From: Cryomorphaceae bacterium
Lineage (GTDB): Bacteria > Bacteroidota > Bacteroidia > Flavobacteriales > ECT2AJA-044
Assembly: GCA_017798125.1 (NCBI GenBank)
Contig: CP059070.1
Coordinates: 1,426,001 to 1,490,000, forward strand
Direction: 5' to 3'
DNA: 64,000 bases
How positions within the stretch are numbered: position 1 is the stretch's first letter; each line of letters opens with the position of its first letter. Below the pieces are notes generated by a model. The model was not told the origin of the DNA. It saw nothing but the letters and a program-made list of their open reading frames with translations, and searched no databases. Positions 25,151 through 32,448 of this stretch are shown here, piece by piece. Position numbers and translations under genes: made by a program.

Positions 25151-25303
25151 ATGAAACGTACATTCCAACCATCACAGCGTAAGCGCCGCAACAAGCACGG
25201 CTTCCGCGAGCGTATGGCTTCTGCCAACGGACGTAAAGTATTGGCTCGTCGCCGTGCGAAAGGCCGTAAGCGTTTGAGCGTATCTGACGAATCACGCCAC
25301 TAA
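25151..25303 (+). CDS. rpmH: 50S ribosomal protein L34
   Basis: 50 residues, [20 protein letters not shown] at the N-terminus and ending [17 protein letters not shown]; extremely basic and colinear with L34 throughout (QPSxRKRxxxHGFRxRMxxxxGRxVLxxRRxKGRxxL). It has its own strong promoter and terminator, and no rnpA follows, unlike in many other phyla where L34 is next to rnpA and dnaA. Confidence 0.97.
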   Translation: MKRTFQPSQRKRRNKHGFRERMASANGRKVLARRRAKGRKRLSVSDESRH

Positions 25304-25334
25304 GCCAATGTACGTTCATTGATTGACCATATTT

Positions 25335-25366
25335 AAGGTGTTGCCACTTGGCAGCACCTTTTTTTT
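25335..25366 (+). terminator. Rho-independent terminator of rpmH
   Basis: Stem AAGGTGTTGCC / GGCAGCACCTT (one G-T pair) with a four-base ACTT loop, followed directly by a run of eight T. It lies 32 bases after the rpmH stop and 36 bases before carB. Confidence 0.88.
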
Positions 25367-25401
25367 ATGCCTAAATTTCCGCCCGCAAACGAATCCTCAC
25401 T

Positions 25402-28251
25402 ATGCCGAAAAATCCCAATATCAACAGCATCCTCATTATTGGTTCAGGTCCCATCATTATTGGACAGGCCTGCGAATTTGACTACTCTGGAAGCCAGGCT
25501 TCTCGCTCTTTGCGCGAAGAAGGAATCGAGGTAACCCTCATCAACTCGAATCCGGCGACCATCATGACCGATCCGGTCACTGCGGATCACGTGTACTTGA
25601 TGCCCTTGACCGTGGCATCCATCGAGAAGATTTTACAGGAGCAAGAAATTGATGCCGTGTTGCCGACTATGGGAGGGCAGACCGCATTGAACTTGGCCAT
25701 TGAGGCTGAGGAGCGAGGCATTTGGGAAAAGTACGGTGTGGAAATGATCGGTGTGGACATCGACGCCATTAACATCACCGAGAACCGCGAGCAGTTCCGC
25801 AAGCTGATGGAGCAAATTGGTGTAGGAATGGCTCCTCAAGCTACGGCTACTAGCTACTTGAAAGGAAAGACCATTGCACAGGAATTCGGATTTCCACTCG
25901 TTATCCGTGCCTCATTTACTTTGGGTGGTGCGGGTGCTGCCATCGTATATGAGAAAGAAGATTTCGATGATGCATTGAACCGCGGGCTTGAAGTGTCGCC
26001 GATCCACGAGGTCATGATCGACAAAGCTCTAATGGGGTGGAAGGAGTATGAGTTGGAGCTCTTGCGCGACAAGAACGACAACGTCATTATCATCTGTTCC
26101 ATTGAGAATATGGATCCTATGGGTATCCACACTGGGGACTCCATTACCGTGGCGCCGCACATGACGCTCTCGGATTCAGCCTATCAGCGCATGCGCGACA
26201 TGGCCATCCACATGATGCGTTCCATTGGAGACTTCGCGGGAGGTTGTAACGTCCAGTTCGCCGTGAGCCCGGATGAAAAAGAAGACATTTATGCCATTGA
26301 GATCAACCCTCGGGTTTCGCGTTCGTCTGCCTTGGCCTCTAAGGCCACAGGATATCCGATCGCGAAGATCGCTGCCAAGCTGGCTATTGGTTACACGCTC
26401 GATGAGCTAGACAACCAGATCACCAAGACTACGACGGCTTATTTTGAGCCGACCTTGGACTACGTAATCGTGAAGATTCCTCGTTGGAACTTCGACAAGT
26501 TCTCTGGATCAAACCGCGTACTCGGATTGGCGATGAAGTCCGTAGGGGAGGTTATGGGAATTGGCCGATCCTTCCAAGAAGCGCTGCACAAGGCCACACA
26601 GTCGCTTGAAATAAAAAGAAATGGCCTAGGGGCCGATGGAAAGGGCTACAAGGATCAAGACCTCATCCTCAGCAAGCTCCGATATGCGAGCTGGGATCGT
26701 GTCTTCGTGATCTACGACGCCATTCAGCTCGGTATTCCGCTCCGCAAAATCCACGAGATCACCAAGATCGACATGTGGTTCCTCAAGCAATACGAGGAGT
26801 TGCACCACTTGGAACGCGAGATTGAGAAATACGAGATCGAGTCTATCGATCGCGAGCTCATGCTGGAGGCTAAGCAAAAAGGATTTGCGGATCGCCAGAT
26901 TGCCCACATGCTCGGATGCCTCGAAAGCGAGGTGTACAACAAACGTGTTGAAATGGACATCAACCGGGTATATAAACTAGTGGATACCTGTGCGGCAGAG
27001 TTCCCAGCACAAACGCCTTATTACTACTCCACCTTTGAGCAAAACTTGGTGGAAGCCGGAGGTACACCGTATGCCGAGAACGAAAGTGAAGTGACCGATC
27101 GCAAGAAGATCGTGGTTCTGGGATCTGGACCAAACCGAATTGGTCAAGGAATCGAATTCGATTACTGCTGTGTCCACGGGGTACTGGCCGCCAAAGAATG
27201 CGGTTACGAGACCATCATGATCAACTGTAACCCAGAGACGGTGTCGACGGACTTCGATACAGCGGACAAGCTCTACTTTGAGCCTGTTTTCTGGGAGCAC
27301 ATCTACGACATTATTCGCCACGAAAAGCCAGAAGGCGTGATCGTTCAGCTCGGAGGGCAAACGGCCTTGAAGCTCGCTGAAAAGCTCGACCGCTACGGTA
27401 TTCCGATCATCGGAACACCTTATCAGGCACTTGACTTGGCGGAAGATCGTGGACGCTTCTCCACCTTGCTTCGCGATCAGAACATTCCATTCCCTGAGTT
27501 TGGGGTGATTGAAAATGCCGACGAAGCACTGGAATTGGCCGACAAACTAGACTTCCCCATCTTGGTGCGTCCAAGCTATGTACTCGGAGGGCAGGGAATG
27601 AAGATCGTCATCAACAAAGACGAGTTGGAGCACCACGTGGTGGATTTGCTCAAGAGCATTCCCGGAAACCGCGTACTGCTCGATCACTACCTTGACGGTG
27701 CAATTGAAGCCGAGGCCGACGCCATTTGCGACGGAGAGGATGTGTACATCATCGGTATCATGGAGCACATTGAGCCTTGTGGAATTCACTCCGGTGATTC
27801 ACATGCCGTTCTTCCTCCGTTCAACCTCGGTGAATACGTGATGCAGCAGATTGTGGACATTACCCACAAGATTGCTTTGGCCCTCGAAACCAAGGGGCTG
27901 ATCAACATTCAGTTTGCCATCAAGAACGACACGGTATATGTAATCGAGGCGAATCCACGTGCATCGCGCACCGTACCGTTCATTGCGAAGGCGTACCGCG
28001 AGCCGTATGTGAACTACGCGACCAAAGTGATGCTCGGTGAAAAGAAAGTCAAAGACTTCAATTTTGAGCCGCACCGCGAAGGATACGCCGTGAAAATACC
28101 GGTCTTCAGCTTCAACAAGTTCCCGAAAGTGAACAAGGAGCTCGGACCAGAAATGAAGTCCACGGGAGAGGCGATTCAATTCATCGATGACCTGCGGGAC
28201 GAGTTCTTCCTCAAGGTATACAGCGAGCGTAATCGTTACCTCAGCCGATAA
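25402..28251 (+). CDS. carB: Carbamoyl-phosphate synthase large subunit, short form
   Basis: Makes carbamoyl phosphate from bicarbonate, ATP and ammonia delivered by CarA, for arginine and pyrimidine synthesis. It has two homologous ATP-grasp halves: the first starts NSILIIGSGPIIIGQACEFD (residue 8), the second KKIVVLGSGPNRIGQGIEFD (about 569), and each half carries its PNPRxSRSSAL/ANPRASRTVPF carboxyphosphate or carbamate motif. At 949 residues it is about 120 shorter than the roughly 1,070 of E. coli. The protein stops soon after the second ATP-grasp (ERNRYLSR), so the methylglyoxal-synthase-like domain that binds UMP, IMP and ornithine is missing. DUF4834 follows after three bases. Confidence 0.96.
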   Translation: MPKNPNINSILIIGSGPIIIGQACEFDYSGSQASRSLREEGIEVTLINSNPATIMTDPVTADHVYLMPLTVASIEKILQEQEIDAVLPTMGGQTALNLAIEAEERGIWEKYGVEMIGVDIDAINITENREQFRKLMEQIGVGMAPQATATSYLKGKTIAQEFGFPLVIRASFTLGGAGAAIVYEKEDFDDALNRGLEVSPIHEVMIDKALMGWKEYELELLRDKNDNVIIICSIENMDPMGIHTGDSITVAPHMTLSDSAYQRMRDMAIHMMRSIGDFAGGCNVQFAVSPDEKEDIYAIEINPRVSRSSALASKATGYPIAKIAAKLAIGYTLDELDNQITKTTTAYFEPTLDYVIVKIPRWNFDKFSGSNRVLGLAMKSVGEVMGIGRSFQEALHKATQSLEIKRNGLGADGKGYKDQDLILSKLRYASWDRVFVIYDAIQLGIPLRKIHEITKIDMWFLKQYEELHHLEREIEKYEIESIDRELMLEAKQKGFADRQIAHMLGCLESEVYNKRVEMDINRVYKLVDTCAAEFPAQTPYYYSTFEQNLVEAGGTPYAENESEVTDRKKIVVLGSGPNRIGQGIEFDYCCVHGVLAAKECGYETIMINCNPETVSTDFDTADKLYFEPVFWEHIYDIIRHEKPEGVIVQLGGQTALKLAEKLDRYGIPIIGTPYQALDLAEDRGRFSTLLRDQNIPFPEFGVIENADEALELADKLDFPILVRPSYVLGGQGMKIVINKDELEHHVVDLLKSIPGNRVLLDHYLDGAIEAEADAICDGEDVYIIGIMEHIEPCGIHSGDSHAVLPPFNLGEYVMQQIVDITHKIALALETKGLINIQFAIKNDTVYVIEANPRASRTVPFIAKAYREPYVNYATKVMLGEKKVKDFNFEPHREGYAVKIPVFSFNKFPKVNKELGPEMKSTGEAIQFIDDLRDEFFLKVYSERNRYLSR
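26623..26638 (+). repeat. Possible degenerate GATG-hairpin copy
   Basis: GGCC TAGG GGCC GATG in carB (codes GLGADG): four-base stem and an off-consensus loop. Included only because GATG sits in the right place; it may be chance. Confidence 0.25.
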
Positions 28252-28254
28252 TCG

Positions 28255-28509
28255 ATGATCAAGGTACTTCTCATCCTCGGACTGCTCTATCTTGGCTTTC
28301 GCCTTTTTTGGGGTAATCTTTTCCGTGCCTTGACTGGAATGACGCCGCGTGAAATGCGCCAGCGCCAGCAAGAGGCATATGAACGAGGTAGGGCCTCACG
28401 GCCCGATGCCCGAGCCGAAGGAGAGGTTCGCGTCGAATCCTCTAAAGACAAAAAATCCCCACCCAAAGATGTGGGCGGGGAATATGTCGACTTCGAAGAA
28501 GTAGATTAA
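28255..28509 (+). CDS. DUF4834 family small membrane protein
   Basis: 84 residues: one N-terminal membrane helix (MIKVLLILGLLYLGFRLFW), then a strongly charged cytoplasmic tail ending KDVGGEYVDFEEVD. The G-[DE]-Y-V-D-[FY]-E-E-[VI] end is typical of the Bacteroidota-specific DUF4834 family, whose function is unknown. It is three bases from carB and is presumably co-transcribed. Its 3' third contains the terminator of the convergent peroxidase gene and one GATG hairpin, so this short gene carries several overlapping signals. Confidence 0.85.
   Translation: MIKVLLILGLLYLGFRLFWGNLFRALTGMTPREMRQRQQEAYERGRASRPDARAEGEVRVESSKDKKSPPKDVGGEYVDFEEVD
28391..28408 (+). repeat. GATG-hairpin family copy
   Basis: GGGCC TCAC GGCCC GATG, perfect stem with four-base loop; sense in the DUF4834 gene (encodes ASRPDA). 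Confidence 0.75.
28450..28481 (-). terminator. Terminator of the peroxidase gene, inside DUF4834
   Basis: Minus-strand stem TCCCCGCCCA / TGGGTGGGGA (one G-T pair) with a CATCTT loop, then TTTTTT. It starts 29 bases after the stop of the gene at 28510-29679 and lies wholly within the coding sequence of the convergent DUF4834. Confidence 0.8.
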
Positions 28510-29679
28510 TCAGTTTACAAAGGGATCGCCAAAGCGCTCTTCTGTGGCTAAGGTGTTGTCCGTCAAGGTCAACAAAAAGGCCTTCAGTGCATCCTTCTCT
28601 TCTTGAGTTAAGTTTAGTCGTCGAATCTGCCCGTTACCCAACCTAAGTGGGGGGCTCAGATTCGCATGGTTCTGTACGCCTGAATTGTAGTGCTCGATGA
28701 CCTCGTCCAAGGTCGCAAACCTTCCATCGTGCATGTATGGAGCCGTCAGCTCAATGTTGCGCAGACTCGGTGTTTTGAAGAGGCCGTAATCTGTCAGGTT
28801 TCCCGTGACTTCGCCAAATCCAATATCCGTAGGGTTCGCGTCCAAACCATTGCTTCGGGGTGCTGGGGCAATCTGAACGGGTGTACCATGACAGGCGCCA
28901 CATGCTCCTCTCGCGGGGTCTTCAAAAATTTGCTTGCCCAAGTTCTGCTCATCCGTAAACCCTATTAAATCTCCGGTCGGAGGTCCAGGGGTAGCGGCAA
29001 CAGCTATATCATACGGACTCTGGTAGCTGACAATGGAACGGACAAACTGCGCCAATGCTCTTGACACGCGGTCCTCATCAATATCTTCCGTCCCGAATGC
29101 CTCTTCGAAAAGCTCTGGATAGTACTCAAGTGTTTGCAAACGAGCGATGAGGCTATCTAAGGTCATGCCCATTTCGACCTGGTCTTGAATGGGCATCAAT
29201 ACTTGATCTTCAAGCGTCTCCGCGCGCCCGTCCCAAAAGAAGTGCTCGGGTGCGTAGTAGCGCGCATTGATTAAGTTCATAGAATGACGACCCGTTTCAC
29301 CACCTTCGAACCCGACCGAAAATGCTAGAGGATCACTGAACCCCGCAGTGGCTTGGTGACACGAAGCACAGCTCACGGTGTTGTTTAATGATAATTGGGT
29401 GTCGTAAAATAGCACGCGTCCCAGGGTAGCACCTTCGTCTGTTGTCGGATTCGTTGCGGGAGTATTATCCGCATTGGCAACGGGGCCACCGTTAAAATGA
29501 TTCGGTAGGTTGAGATTGGCGTAATTGAACGGGGTATCCGGTAGATTGAGGACTACTGGATCAACGGGAATGTCCCCAGATCCGTTGTTTCCGCTATTGG
29601 TTGGCTCCTCATCTTTTTGGCAACTGGACAGGCCTATCGCGAGCGCGACGGCCAGTAGGGAGAGACGTTTCATGATCAT
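28510..29679 (-). CDS. MauG/di-heme cytochrome c peroxidase-like lipoprotein
   Basis: 389 residues; lipobox LSSC after a short signal (MKRLSLLAVALAIGLSSCQK). It has two c-type heme sites, SCASCHQATAGF (about residues 100-111) and GACGACHGTP (about 255-264), in the layout of bacterial cytochrome c peroxidases and MauG proteins, which reduce hydrogen peroxide or oxidise a partner protein in the periplasm. GRHSMNLINARY, WDGRAETLEDQ and the C-terminal APYMHDGRFATLDEVIEHYN are conserved family blocks. The start is either of two ATGs (29679 or 29673). A paralogue lies at 59402. Confidence 0.92.
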   Translation of the reverse strand: MIMKRLSLLAVALAIGLSSCQKDEEPTNSGNNGSGDIPVDPVVLNLPDTPFNYANLNLPNHFNGGPVANADNTPATNPTTDEGATLGRVLFYDTQLSLNNTVSCASCHQATAGFSDPLAFSVGFEGGETGRHSMNLINARYYAPEHFFWDGRAETLEDQVLMPIQDQVEMGMTLDSLIARLQTLEYYPELFEEAFGTEDIDEDRVSRALAQFVRSIVSYQSPYDIAVAATPGPPTGDLIGFTDEQNLGKQIFEDPARGACGACHGTPVQIAPAPRSNGLDANPTDIGFGEVTGNLTDYGLFKTPSLRNIELTAPYMHDGRFATLDEVIEHYNSGVQNHANLSPPLRLGNGQIRRLNLTQEEKDALKAFLLTLTDNTLATEERFGDPFVN

Positions 29680-29877
29680 GGTTTTGGTTTAAGATGCTTC
29701 AATTAAGCATAGGTTTAAAGGAAGTACGAGAATAACTTAACATGGGTTAGTTGCCGAAAATTTGTAATTTGAGGTCACTGTTCAGGACGTTGAGCTGCAC
29801 TGAACTTAGCTATGTCTTCCCTCTATGCCCTGAACCGCCATGGGTAATGGAGATTGTATTGGCTAGGAAATAGTAGC

Positions 29878-32355
29878 ATGGAACAACTGAAAACATCGGC
29901 ATTTACCTCCTTCGAGCATCTCCCATTACCGGTGCTGATTATCCACAACGGACTTGTTGTTTATACCAATGAAGCGTATCTAGAGCTTCGAGATCGGGAA
30001 GATTCCCTAGTAGGTCTGAAGACCGTCGAATTGGATGAATTCATCATTCCTCCAGATTTACACTGCATGATCGCGGACCTTGATGATCACTCTACCAAAT
30101 CCATTGAATATTCTTTCTTGAATCGCGATGGTCTCGTCAGATGGGAAAGTGCCAATGGAAATTCAACTTTTATAGAAGAGGTAGGTGAGTGTAAAATCAT
30201 ATTGTTTGAAGACTTAACCAGCAGAAAGAAAATTCGCGTAGGCTCTGGCCTCTGCAGCGTTCCCACTCCAGTATTTCATAAGGATCACAATGGACGATTC
30301 ACCATAGTCAATAAATCTTTTTGTGCCTTTTTCGGCTTGACCGAAGAAGAGATTCTGGGAAGAAGATTTGAGGATTTAGGATTCATGTCAGAAGATGAAT
30401 CGCTTCAAGAGTCTGATGCTCAGCTCATGCGCGGTGAAGTAGAGCAAGTTGAGTACTCCTTACGATTGAATATCAAAGGAGAAAGCCGTCGGGTTGAGGT
30501 GTGTAAGAAAGCCGTTGTTGACGAAGAGGGTCATGCCGTAAGTATTGCGGGGTCTTTTACGGATCGTACCGAGCAGGATAAACGACTTCAAGACCTAATA
30601 CGATATCGTCATCATTCAGAACAAGCGATGTCCATCGGTGAAACCGGAGCTTTTGAATTCGATTCGGAATCCATGACCATGTATTGGGAACATCCTCTTA
30701 CGAGTGAGTTGTTAGGTTTCCCCAGCGAAAAACGTTCGTGTACTCCGAAAGAACTGTGGGCTAACTTTTATGAGGAGGATCAGGAATGGTTAGCACCTCA
30801 TTTTGATCACTTTTGGGAAAAGGACCCTATTGACTTTAGGCACAGAATTTACACTGCGGAAAAAGAAATCCGATGGCTCCGAATTCAAGGCCGTGCGGTA
30901 ACTGGCATCGATGGAAAGACAAGGTACTTGGGAGTACTTCGGGACATTACGGAAGCGCGCTCTTCCCGTCTCGAATTGAAGGAAACGCGAAACAGACTTC
31001 AATTACTGATGGATAGCATGGGTCATATGATCTATTCCGTTGATCGATCATATTGCTTGAGAGAGTATAACCGAGAACTCGTGAATAGTTTTCATGCCTT
31101 CTCTACTCAAAAGATCACTGCGGGTATCAATATGACTGAGCTCGACCAACTTCCCCAGGACTTCAATATTCGACTCAAGGGTTATTTTGATCAAGCCTTT
31201 CAAGGTGAGGAGCAGACCGGGACGGAAGTTGTTGATTTGGGCGACTCAGGTGCGCTCTCCTTCAAATACAACATTGGTCCTTTATACGGTCTAGACGGAA
31301 AGGAAATTATTGGAGCGATTTCCTATGTGGAAAACATATCAAGTGCAGTCAGCACTAAAAAGGAGCTTGTTCAGACGGAACAACGCTTGCAAAATATGAT
31401 CAACAGCATGGGGCATATGATCTATGCGGTGGATCGATCCTATTGTTTGAAGGATTTCAACGCTGGTTGGGAGCAGGCTTATGAGTTCTACTACGGAAAA
31501 CAGCCCGTCAAAGGAGCTAATATTCTCGAGTTCCAGGAAATCCCTCAAGAGCTCAGAAGCCGGTTTAAAGAATATTACGACAGCGCTTTTGAAGGTAAAG
31601 AGACCAGATTTGAAGAGTACGTTCCGAGGGATGAAGAACAAGGACTCTATGCAGAAACTACTATTTTACCCATCCGAGATGCTGAGGAGTCAGAAGTACT
31701 AGGTGCGGTGGTGTATGTTGAAGATGTTACCCACAGAGTAGAAGCCGAAAAACGATTGAAATCAAGCGAAGATCAGCATCGAATTATATCCGAAAACATG
31801 CCCAACGTGCTTTGGCAGGCTGACAAGGATGTAAACGTGCAATATGTCAATCCAGGAGGGTTGAAGATGCTGGGATTGGATAATCCCAAGTTCGGACCTG
31901 AAAAATGGGTAGACATTATTCATCCTGATTTCATGGATGCACTTCACGCTAAATGGGGTGAGTGCATTCAAAATAAATCCAACTACGAGTTGGAAGTCAA
32001 GATGAAAGTTGCGAGTGGCGACTACCGTTGGTTCAAGTCCTTCGCGACACCTTTCTTAAACAATGAAGGCGAGATAGAAAAGTGGATCGGATTGTCAATT
32101 GACGTTCATGATTTGAAAGTGGCATTGACGGAACTTGAACGGACCAACGAACGCTTAAGAGAAATATCCTGGGTTCAATCGCATGAAATGCGCGCCCCAC
32201 TCGCCCGAATTATGTCTTTGGTCGACCTTTTGGACCCTTCGGCGAGCGATTTTAATGAAATTCGGAACTACCTAATGGATGCTTCGAATGAACTGGATAG
32301 GGTCATCAAGCGCGTGGTTTTGGCGGCTCGATCCATGGAAGATTTGGATTTGTAA
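29878..32355 (+). CDS. Multi-PAS sensor protein with a DHp-like helix but no kinase domain
   Basis: 825 residues from ATG 29878, no signal peptide or membrane helix. I see about six PAS-type modules near 8-100, 125-235, 250-365, 375-490, 505-625 and 635-755; the fourth and fifth are near-duplicates (DSMGHMIYSVDRSYCL and NSMGHMIYAVDRSYCL). The last 60 residues (ISWVQSHEMRAPLARIMSLV) resemble the histidine phosphoacceptor helix of a sensor kinase with His769. The protein then stops and the next gene begins 93 bases later, so no HATPase catalytic domain exists. It may be phosphorylated by another kinase or act only through PAS-mediated binding. Lower GC than its neighbours and no GATG hairpins. 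Confidence 0.88.
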   Translation: MEQLKTSAFTSFEHLPLPVLIIHNGLVVYTNEAYLELRDREDSLVGLKTVELDEFIIPPDLHCMIADLDDHSTKSIEYSFLNRDGLVRWESANGNSTFIEEVGECKIILFEDLTSRKKIRVGSGLCSVPTPVFHKDHNGRFTIVNKSFCAFFGLTEEEILGRRFEDLGFMSEDESLQESDAQLMRGEVEQVEYSLRLNIKGESRRVEVCKKAVVDEEGHAVSIAGSFTDRTEQDKRLQDLIRYRHHSEQAMSIGETGAFEFDSESMTMYWEHPLTSELLGFPSEKRSCTPKELWANFYEEDQEWLAPHFDHFWEKDPIDFRHRIYTAEKEIRWLRIQGRAVTGIDGKTRYLGVLRDITEARSSRLELKETRNRLQLLMDSMGHMIYSVDRSYCLREYNRELVNSFHAFSTQKITAGINMTELDQLPQDFNIRLKGYFDQAFQGEEQTGTEVVDLGDSGALSFKYNIGPLYGLDGKEIIGAISYVENISSAVSTKKELVQTEQRLQNMINSMGHMIYAVDRSYCLKDFNAGWEQAYEFYYGKQPVKGANILEFQEIPQELRSRFKEYYDSAFEGKETRFEEYVPRDEEQGLYAETTILPIRDAEESEVLGAVVYVEDVTHRVEAEKRLKSSEDQHRIISENMPNVLWQADKDVNVQYVNPGGLKMLGLDNPKFGPEKWVDIIHPDFMDALHAKWGECIQNKSNYELEVKMKVASGDYRWFKSFATPFLNNEGEIEKWIGLSIDVHDLKVALTELERTNERLREISWVQSHEMRAPLARIMSLVDLLDPSASDFNEIRNYLMDASNELDRVIKRVVLAARSMEDLDL

Positions 32356-32389
32356 ACCGCCAAATTGAATAGGAATTTCTGAGTCCGAA

Positions 32390-32406
32390 CATCGAGCCGT
32401 AGGCTC
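32390..32406 (-). repeat. GATG-hairpin family copy, intergenic
   Basis: Minus-strand GAGCC TAC GGCTC GATG, perfect stem, between the PAS gene and the YfhO-like gene (43 bases before the latter). It is the only clear copy outside coding sequence, showing that the element is not a by-product of a protein motif. No T run follows, so it is not a classical terminator. Confidence 0.8.
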
Positions 32407-32448
32407 TTAAAAATCCATACCTTAGGGCCTAGCTAGAAACCACTGGGT

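Noticed and set aside
29680-29877. Largest intergenic gap searched for tRNA, small RNA or riboswitch
   Set aside because: No cloverleaf, no terminator-like hairpin and no conserved aptamer pattern could be seen; it probably holds only the two divergent promoters.
32390-32415. Intergenic hairpin before the YfhO-like gene as a terminator of the PAS gene
   Set aside because: Only a 5-bp stem and no T run on the plus strand; better explained as a member of the GATG-hairpin family.
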